The position numbers and the translations under genes were made by a program. From CAYQPF01 sp964419225 (GTDB lineage: Bacteria > Cloacimonadota > Cloacimonadia > Cloacimonadales > CAYQPF01), in NCBI GenBank assembly GCA_964419225.1, contig CAYQPF010000051.1, forward strand, positions 1-29,531: DNA of 29,531 nt. Reading direction: 5' to 3'. A model generated the notes under the pieces. It did no database searches, was not told the DNA's origin, and saw only the letters and a list, made by a program, of their open reading frames with translations. Shown piece after piece: positions 24,186 through 29,531 of the stretch. Each line of letters opens with the position of its first letter. Within the stretch, counting starts at the first letter, position 1.

Positions 24186-26403
24186 AATAGTAATAGTAAT
24201 AATAGTAGTAGTAGCTGTAGCCACTATAATATTTTTCAAACTCAATACCATTAACAATTACTCCGGTAACTTCAGAATTAATTGTCTTCAGCATGTCCTT
24301 AACTCTTTTGATAATTTCTCTTTCTGTATTACCCACTCTGAGAACTAACAATAGCATATCTGCCTTTTTTGATAAAATCATCGCATCTGTAACTGCTATG
24401 ATCGGCGGTGTATCCAATAAGATGAAATCATATTGCATCTTCAATTCTTTGATAAGATCATCCATCCTGTGGGAAGCAATGATCTCTGAAGGATTAGGCG
24501 GGATAAATCCGCTGGTGATAACAGATAAATTTTCAATATTTGTTTTCTTAATTATTGAATCTAAAGGAAATTCATTTTCAGATAAATAATCACTGGTTCC
24601 ATTTTCTTTGTCCAATTCGAAAATATTATGAACCATGGGCCTTCTCATATCAAGATCAACTATAACTACCTTAGCTTTCATTTGAGCCATTGTAATTGCC
24701 AGATTCACTATTGATGTTGACTTTCCTTCACTGGGACCGGAGCTTGAGATAATCAAGCATAACGGGCCTGATTGCTTTTGTTTGGAGATAACATTTGTTC
24801 TTAAAGTTCTGTATGATTCTGCTACATGTGACTTTGGTGCATAGTGCGAAATCAAACGTGCAGAAATCTTTGTACTCTCATCCAATAATACTTGCTCTTC
24901 ACCGGATTTTTGACTGACCATATCATCATCTTCTGTGTCCTGAGTACGCATATAAGGAATAGTTCCAAATACCGGTATCTGTACATATCTTTCCACATCA
25001 TCCAATGTTCTGATCTTAGTATCCAGAGAACTGAAGAAGAAAGCAGAGCCTATTCCAAGACCAAATCCTAAAAAGATACCAATCAATACGTTCATTGCTT
25101 TTCTTGGTTTAATGGGAACTTTAGGTATCGAAGCCTGTTCAATAATTCGCACATTACCCATTTTAGCCTGTTCAGCGACTTTAGCATCTTCATATTTTTC
25201 AGTCAACAATCCATGTATTTTTTCGTCTATTGTATAATTTCTTTGTAATCTGGCTAATTCCAATTCTGCATCAGGTAATAAACTCATCTTCTTATTATAC
25301 TCTTCATTTATTTCCTGTAAACTCTTGGCTTTCGCTATTGCGATGTTCTGATTGATCTGTGCTTCAGCTATTTTTCCTATCAAGTCGCCACGGTATGTTA
25401 AAAGATCTGCTGACCCGACTTTTATCGTAAGTACTCTCTTTAACTCTTCAGTTAATTGAAGTTTGGCATTCTCAAAGGACTTCTTCAATTTGATAATCTC
25501 AGGATGGGTCTCCGGATATTCATTATTGGCCTGTAGCTTGGTTATTTTGGACTGAGTATTCACTACTTCATCTTTTAACTGTTCAAGAAATGGTGTACTC
25601 GTACTGAATGTGATATTTGCCAGTAAAGAATCCTGGCGTGAAAGTTCGTTCTTTAAAAAGACTAAGTTCTTTTCAGCCATTATTAATTCTGTCTGAGCTG
25701 CTTGTAATGATGAAGAAGCTAATGCCGATACTTCAATCAATTTCTTGGTTTCTTCAGTTAATTCAAAGATCCCGCTTTCGATTTTATAATTTCTCAAATC
25801 CTCTTCAGAATTCTGTAGTCTTCGGCTGATCGCATCCAACTGTGTCTCTAAAAACTCTCTGATTGTTGTAAACTCTAATCTTGCAGACTGAGTATTTTGC
25901 TGGGTCAAGGCTTCAGCAACAGAATTTACTACTGCCATAGCTTCCTTAGGATCTGTAGATTCAAAACTGATTGTCAGCATATCTGATTCTCTTTTCGTAT
26001 CAATTTTGATTCCTTTAATAAGAATATCTATTGGTGAGAAATCTTCTTCTTCTTCCTGTTTCTTCAAAAGAGGAAACAGATCCGAATCCGGATATTTCTT
26101 TAATAAATTTATCGCAGTATTGATAACAGGTTTACTCTTAACAATTTCGACAGTATTATTAATTGTATTATTACCTATTCCCTGACTGAGGAAATCAAAA
26201 CCTTTGTTCTTTTGCTCTTCGAGAAGTACTTTAGCAGAGGTTTGAAAAATCTCAGGGGAATTCACCGTGTAAATAACAGTCAAAACCATCACTATAACAA
26301 AGATCCCAATGATCATCCACTTATTCTGATTGATCGTTCTTAAATATTCAGAAAATTTAATTTCCTGTTCGTTATTTTGGTCTGTATTAAAATTCTGTTC
26401 CAT
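24112..26403 (-). CDS. Wzc-like polysaccharide co-polymerase and tyrosine kinase
   Basis: A 763-residue inner-membrane BY-kinase. A Wzz domain starts with helix 1 (about 30-47). A long periplasmic coiled-coil region follows (about 180-400), then an AK-x-P-x-x-P-like segment (SIPKVPIKPRKAM) and helix 2 (437-457). The cytoplasmic kinase has Walker A SSGPSEGKST (near 553-562), Walker A' VVIVDLDMRRP (near 580) and Walker B FILLDTPP (near 660). The C-terminal tyrosine cluster holds 13 Tyr in residues 725-740, with ten in a row (731-740). In this family, trans-phosphorylation of the tail controls oligomer state and export of exopolysaccharide. An SLBB gene lies 9 nt upstream. No glycosyltransferase or tyrosine phosphatase is nearby. 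Confidence 0.94.
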   Translation of the reverse strand: MEQNFNTDQNNEQEIKFSEYLRTINQNKWMIIGIFVIVMVLTVIYTVNSPEIFQTSAKVLLEEQKNKGFDFLSQGIGNNTINNTVEIVKSKPVINTAINLLKKYPDSDLFPLLKKQEEEEDFSPIDILIKGIKIDTKRESDMLTISFESTDPKEAMAVVNSVAEALTQQNTQSARLEFTTIREFLETQLDAISRRLQNSEEDLRNYKIESGIFELTEETKKLIEVSALASSSLQAAQTELIMAEKNLVFLKNELSRQDSLLANITFSTSTPFLEQLKDEVVNTQSKITKLQANNEYPETHPEIIKLKKSFENAKLQLTEELKRVLTIKVGSADLLTYRGDLIGKIAEAQINQNIAIAKAKSLQEINEEYNKKMSLLPDAELELARLQRNYTIDEKIHGLLTEKYEDAKVAEQAKMGNVRIIEQASIPKVPIKPRKAMNVLIGIFLGFGLGIGSAFFFSSLDTKIRTLDDVERYVQIPVFGTIPYMRTQDTEDDDMVSQKSGEEQVLLDESTKISARLISHYAPKSHVAESYRTLRTNVISKQKQSGPLCLIISSSGPSEGKSTSIVNLAITMAQMKAKVVIVDLDMRRPMVHNIFELDKENGTSDYLSENEFPLDSIIKKTNIENLSVITSGFIPPNPSEIIASHRMDDLIKELKMQYDFILLDTPPIIAVTDAMILSKKADMLLLVLRVGNTEREIIKRVKDMLKTINSEVTGVIVNGIEFEKYYSGYSYYYYYYYYYYGEKKEDQKKGLFSIFKRKNKLVS
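24184..24213 (-). repeat. TAT/TAC microsatellite coding ten tyrosines
   Basis: Ten consecutive TA(C/T) codons form a 30-bp near-perfect trinucleotide tract in the kinase gene. Changes in unit number would alter the length of the phosphorylatable tail without a frameshift. The last codon also contributes to the ispE start codon at 24185-24183. Confidence 0.85.
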
Positions 26404-26412
26404 ACTACTCCA

Positions 26413-26922
26413 TTACTTAGATATCGATTTAACTGTGTTATATACACCCAAGGCAATTGCTACTTTGGATAAAAACTCTGTTACTTTGGAAAAAGCATAA
26501 AATGATGTGCCAGGTATTATTATTGTATCTCCTGGTTTTAGCACAGGTATAATATTCAAATCACCAGTTTGCGTAAACTTTTTGACATCAATTATCATCA
26601 CTTTCTCTTCAGGGGTATCTTTACCTTCAACCACTTCTGTTCTTATGACTTTGATTTTGCTTAACTTGGCATTCTCAGTAGGTCCGCCTGCCAAAGAAAT
26701 AATCGCCAATAAATCAGTATCATCGGGTACTACATAAAGCCCGGCATTCTTCACCTGGCCCCATATATACACATAAATCTTTAATTGTTCGTTGTCTGAC
26801 ATCGTGCCGGAATACATAAAAGCAGATGCAGAATTGCCTGATTGAAACGCACCGGCTCTTGCTTGGGCAAAACAAGAAAAGCCAATCACTGCCAGGAATA
26901 TAATTAGAAACAGTTTTTTCAC
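26413..26922 (-). CDS. Secreted SLBB-domain protein, polysaccharide export related
   Basis: A 169-residue protein from a GTG at 26922, chosen because GGAGG lies 8 nt upstream and a signal peptide follows directly (VKKLFLIIFLAVIGFSCFAQ). An ATG 30 nt further upstream gives a poorer N-terminus. One SLBB domain (about residues 46-140) has the pattern VYIWGQVKNAGLYVV then LAIISLAGGPTENA and LKPGDTIIIPG. The C-terminus is a hydrophobic helix (VTEFLSKVAIALGVYNTV). It lacks the poly-export domain of full-length Wza, so it is a reduced form. With the Wzc-like kinase gene 9 nt downstream, a role in polysaccharide export across the envelope is inferred. Confidence 0.85.
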   Translation of the reverse strand: MKKLFLIIFLAVIGFSCFAQARAGAFQSGNSASAFMYSGTMSDNEQLKIYVYIWGQVKNAGLYVVPDDTDLLAIISLAGGPTENAKLSKIKVIRTEVVEGKDTPEEKVMIIDVKKFTQTGDLNIIPVLKPGDTIIIPGTSFYAFSKVTEFLSKVAIALGVYNTVKSISK

Positions 26923-26982
26923 TGCAATATCCTCCAAGGAATTTAAAGGCAAATTATTAGTGCCATGATATTAGTCAAGCAT

Positions 26983-27777
26983 TTACTCGAGATTGAAACT
27001 AAATTCCCTGGATTTAGATCCAAAGGGAACAGAATTTCCTGTCGTACTACCTAAAGCATCAACCCTCCACCAATAGAGCCCGGGTGTTAGAGTTGCCTCG
27101 TTTAAGGGATAGTCAACCACAAAATTTTCATCCTCAGTGATGTTCATAATATCCCTAAACCACAACAAATTCTTGTTCTCATCAAAAAGCAAAACTCTGA
27201 ATCTTCTTACGGTTTCTGAACTTAAATTTCCACGGGAAAAACCAAATTTCAATGTATCAGTGATACTTGGAAGAGGTTTTATACTTTCATCAGTAGGAAA
27301 TGTTAAGCCAGGTTTATCCAATAAACCAAATGATACTGTATCAGAGACAGTCCTATTACCGGATAGATCCTGCAATATTATGAAATAACTCCACACTGTC
27401 GTTGTTACAGATCCGGATACGTCTTCAAACTTATCCACATATTCATCATTCTCCGTATCTACAGAGTCAATTAATATTGGAGTTTGATCCAAATCACTGT
27501 AACGATAAATTCTGATCATCGCAATATCATTATCAATCAAATTGCCCCAACTCAACCTCAGCCAATTGTATTCTGCGACAGGAGATAATCCTGAATTTGC
27601 ATCGGTAACCAACATATATTCTTCATTTACATAAGCGGAATCTCCGGTTTCCCCAAAATGCTCGTACAAATCCGGTTTGGTCGGTGGTGTTGTATCAACA
27701 CTGGTAGCTTCTTTCCCAGAACACCCAAATAAAAATATTCCTATCATCATAGCAATTACAATATTTTGTAGTCTCAT
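26983..27777 (-). CDS. Lipoprotein with fibronectin-III-like domains
   Basis: A 264-residue protein starting at the ATG at 27777, preceded by GGGGGAAGG; longer in-frame starts up to 27870 lack a ribosome site. Residues 1-18 are a lipoprotein signal peptide with lipobox LFGC (C19), followed by a Ser/Thr-rich linker. Two beta-sandwich domains resemble fibronectin III: about 35-155 (WLRLSWGNLIDNDIAMIRIYR, VWSYFIILQDLSGN) and 160-264 (TPGLYWWRVDALGSTTGNSV). There is no enzyme motif. As the first gene of the array, 60 nt before the SLBB gene, it may be an envelope partner of the polysaccharide export pair, but that is inference from position only. Confidence 0.85.
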   Translation of the reverse strand: MRLQNIVIAMMIGIFLFGCSGKEATSVDTTPPTKPDLYEHFGETGDSAYVNEEYMLVTDANSGLSPVAEYNWLRLSWGNLIDNDIAMIRIYRYSDLDQTPILIDSVDTENDEYVDKFEDVSGSVTTTVWSYFIILQDLSGNRTVSDTVSFGLLDKPGLTFPTDESIKPLPSITDTLKFGFSRGNLSSETVRRFRVLLFDENKNLLWFRDIMNITEDENFVVDYPLNEATLTPGLYWWRVDALGSTTGNSVPFGSKSREFSFNLE

Positions 27778-27908
27778 GATACCTTCCCCCATATTTATTC
27801 GTCTTTTATTTGCCATAACCATTATTTTGTAAAGGAAAATCTTCTGAATCTTAAAAAAAAATAACTTCATTTTTATTGACAGATATTTTTAAACTGATTT
27901 TTGACTTG

Positions 27909-27944
27909 ATTATATGTGTTCTTGGATTTGAGTTTATCTAAACT
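27909..27944 (-). promoter_or_regulatory. TATAAT box with upstream palindrome, head of the array
   Basis: On the minus strand a perfect TATAAT lies at 27914-27909, giving a leader of about 125 nt to the lipoprotein ATG. No TTGACA-like -35 box lies at the right distance. Instead the palindrome AGTTTA-TC-TAAACT (27931-27944) covers that place. This fits an activator-dependent promoter or a repressor site. Confidence 0.45.
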
Positions 27945-27970
27945 ATCTTTTCTAAGAAAGACTAAGTGCT

Positions 27971-27996
27971 ATTCTCAATTCATGTGTTTTGAGAAT
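27971..27996 (+). promoter_or_regulatory. Inverted repeat in the ppdK leader
   Basis: ATTCTCAA (27971-27978) and TTGAGAAT (27989-27996) are a perfect 8-bp inverted repeat with a 10-nt loop, 45 nt before the ppdK start. No T-tract follows, so it is not a terminator. It could be a protein-binding site or a leader hairpin. Confidence 0.4.
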
Positions 27997-28040
27997 AATT
28001 AAAAATTTTAAGAAATGAAAATAAAAAAAAGGAGATTTAA

Positions 28041-29531
28041 ATGGCAGAAATGAAAAGAGTTTATCTGTTCGGTAACGGTAAAGCCGAAGGTAAAGCTGAC
28101 ATGAAGAACTTGCTTGGCGGAAAAGGTGCCAACCTCGCAGAAATGAATTTGATCGGAGTTCCGGTTCCTCCGGGATTCACCATCACTACTGAAGTTTGTA
28201 CTGAATACAATTCCATCGGAGAAGAAAAAGTTAAAGAGCTCTTAAAAGGCGAAGTTGAAAAAGCTATCTCTGATGTTGAAAACATCATGAACATGAAATT
28301 CGGTGACCAGAATAATCCTTTATTAGTATCCGTTCGCTCCGGTGCCAGAGCTTCTATGCCTGGTATGATGGATACAGTTCTTAATCTCGGTTTGAATGAC
28401 GATGCTATTATCGGATTGGTCAAAAGAACCGGGAATGAGAGATTTGTATGGGATTCTTACCGCAGATTCGTCCAAATGTACGGCGATGTTGTGCTTGGTA
28501 TGAAGCCGGCATCTAAAGAAGAAGTTGATCCTTTCGAAGAAATTATCGAACACGCTAAAGAAGTTAAAGGCATTGAAAATGATGTTGATCTTAGTGTTGA
28601 TGATCTTAAAGAACTTGTTGTTAAATTCAAAAAAGCAGTAAAAGATGTTACCGGCAAAGATTTCCCTTCCAATCCCTGGGATCAATTATGGGGTGCTGTA
28701 TTTGCAGTATTCAACAGCTGGATGAATGACAGAGCTATTTATTATAGAAAATTAAATAACATTCCTCAGGAATGGGGTACTGCTGTTAATGTACAAGCTA
28801 TGGTCTTCGGAAATATGGGACAGGATAGCGGTACCGGCGTTGCCTTCACCAGAGATGCTGCAACCGGTGAAGATATGTTCAACGGCGAATTCCTGATCAA
28901 TGCTCAGGGTGAAGATGTTGTTGCCGGTATCAGAACTCCTCAGCAAATTACCCTCGAAGGCTCCAAACGTTGGGCTACCCTTGCTAAAGTTACCGAAGAA
29001 GACAGAAAAGCTAATTTCCCTTCTCTCGAAGAACTTATGCCTCATGTTTACAAACAACTTATCGAAGTTGAAACTAAACTTGAAAACCATTATAAAGATA
29101 TGCAGGATATTGAATTCACCATCCAGGACGAAAAATTATGGTTACTCCAGACTCGTAATGCCAAGAGAACCGGTGCTTCCATGGTTAAAATTGCTATGGA
29201 TCTCCTCAAAGAAGGTATGATCGATGAAAAAACTGCTCTGAACAGAGTTGAAGCTGGCCGTCTTGATGAATTGCTCCATCCAATTTTTGATACTAAAGCT
29301 ATGGCTGATGCAAAAGTTATCTCCAAAGGTCTTCCAGCTTCTCCTGGTGCTGCTACAGGTCAGATCGTGTTCTTCGCTGATGAAGCCGAAGAATGGGCAG
29401 AAAAAGGCAAGAAAATCATCCTTTGCCGTATCGAAACTTCTCCTGAAGATTTAAGAGGCATGAACGTAGCTCAGGGTATTCTTACTGCCAGAGGCGGTAT
29501 GACCTCTCACGCTGCTGTTGTTGCCCGCGGA
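28041..29531 (+). CDS. ppdK: Pyruvate, phosphate dikinase, 3' end outside the window
   Basis: The first 497 codons of PPDK, which interconverts pyruvate, ATP and phosphate with phosphoenolpyruvate, AMP and pyrophosphate. An AAAAGGAG site precedes the ATG. The ATP-grasp nucleotide domain is seen in GGKGANLAEM, GVPVPPGFTITTE, VRSGARASMPGMMDTVLNLG (near 100) and SGTGVAFTRDAATGE. The swivelling phospho-histidine domain has GMTSHAAVVARG with the catalytic His at 490. The PEP-binding barrel lies beyond the edge. The enzyme is typical of anaerobes with PPi-linked glycolysis or gluconeogenesis. It is the only plus-strand gene here and diverges from the array at 27777. Confidence 0.97.
   Translation, partial: MAEMKRVYLFGNGKAEGKADMKNLLGGKGANLAEMNLIGVPVPPGFTITTEVCTEYNSIGEEKVKELLKGEVEKAISDVENIMNMKFGDQNNPLLVSVRSGARASMPGMMDTVLNLGLNDDAIIGLVKRTGNERFVWDSYRRFVQMYGDVVLGMKPASKEEVDPFEEIIEHAKEVKGIENDVDLSVDDLKELVVKFKKAVKDVTGKDFPSNPWDQLWGAVFAVFNSWMNDRAIYYRKLNNIPQEWGTAVNVQAMVFGNMGQDSGTGVAFTRDAATGEDMFNGEFLINAQGEDVVAGIRTPQQITLEGSKRWATLAKVTEEDRKANFPSLEELMPHVYKQLIEVETKLENHYKDMQDIEFTIQDEKLWLLQTRNAKRTGASMVKIAMDLLKEGMIDEKTALNRVEAGRLDELLHPIFDTKAMADAKVISKGLPASPGAATGQIVFFADEAEEWAEKGKKIILCRIETSPEDLRGMNVAQGILTARGGMTSHAAVVARG

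Noticed and set aside
24186..24257. Extended N-terminus for IspE starting from TTG at 24257.
   Set aside because: The extra 24 residues are an out-of-frame reading of the kinase tyrosine tract (Thr/Ile run) and do not match IspE.
26923..26952. ATG start at 26952 for the SLBB protein.
   Set aside because: The ribosome site GGAGG lies inside this extension and points to the GTG at 26922, where the signal peptide begins.
27778..27870. Longer start for the lipoprotein at 27870.
   Set aside because: No ribosome site, and the lipoprotein signal peptide starts cleanly at 27777 behind GGGGGAAGG.

Overview
The window looks like chromosomal DNA from a low-GC, Gram-negative bacterium of the Fibrobacterota–Chlorobi–Bacteroidota group, most likely a member of Candidatus Cloacimonadota. 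This is inferred from the C-terminal sorting domain of one giant secreted protein (YPNPFNPS then GVYFYKM), from the mosaic surface proteins (choice-of-anchor J and D, CARDB-like, Kelch, beta-helix), and from the gene order of the housekeeping block. No marker gene here fixes the species.

Layout. All genes except the last are on the minus strand. Positions 1-12124 hold three separate large genes for exported surface proteins (1-4277, cut by the window edge; 4781-7909; 9086-12124). They are separated by 0.5-1.2 kb non-coding gaps with candidate promoters, long 5' leaders, inverted repeats, terminators and degenerate dispersed repeats. One small ORF (8195-8404) behind a good promoter may be real. 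Positions 12125-13000 are non-coding and hold further copies of the same dispersed repeats.

Positions 13001-27777 are one almost gapless co-directional array of 23 genes (largest gap 75 nt). It begins with an envelope/exopolysaccharide trio: lipoprotein, SLBB protein and a Wzc-like tyrosine kinase. It continues with ispE, spoVG, prs, rplY, pth, rpsF, ssb, rpsR, a DUF2232 membrane protein, rplI, a six-helix membrane protein, a DUF721/DciA-like gene, rpe and ffh. It ends with rpsP, khpA, rimM, trmD, an SPOUT-type RNA methyltransferase and rplS, followed by a textbook intrinsic terminator at 12964-12994. The block couples ribosomal proteins, rRNA/tRNA modification, protein targeting and precursor supply (PRPP, isoprenoids), with a cell-surface module at its head.

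The only plus-strand gene is ppdK (pyruvate, phosphate dikinase) at 28041, cut by the right edge. It diverges from the array across a roughly 260-bp region with palindromes and a TATAAT box.

I see no CRISPR array, tRNA, rRNA, intact transposon or phage gene. I find no convincing new multi-gene system. The most unusual items are the structured leaders of the surface-protein genes, the dispersed repeat family, the overlap of the poly-tyrosine coding tract with the ispE start, and the small ORF upstream of the second surface-protein gene.
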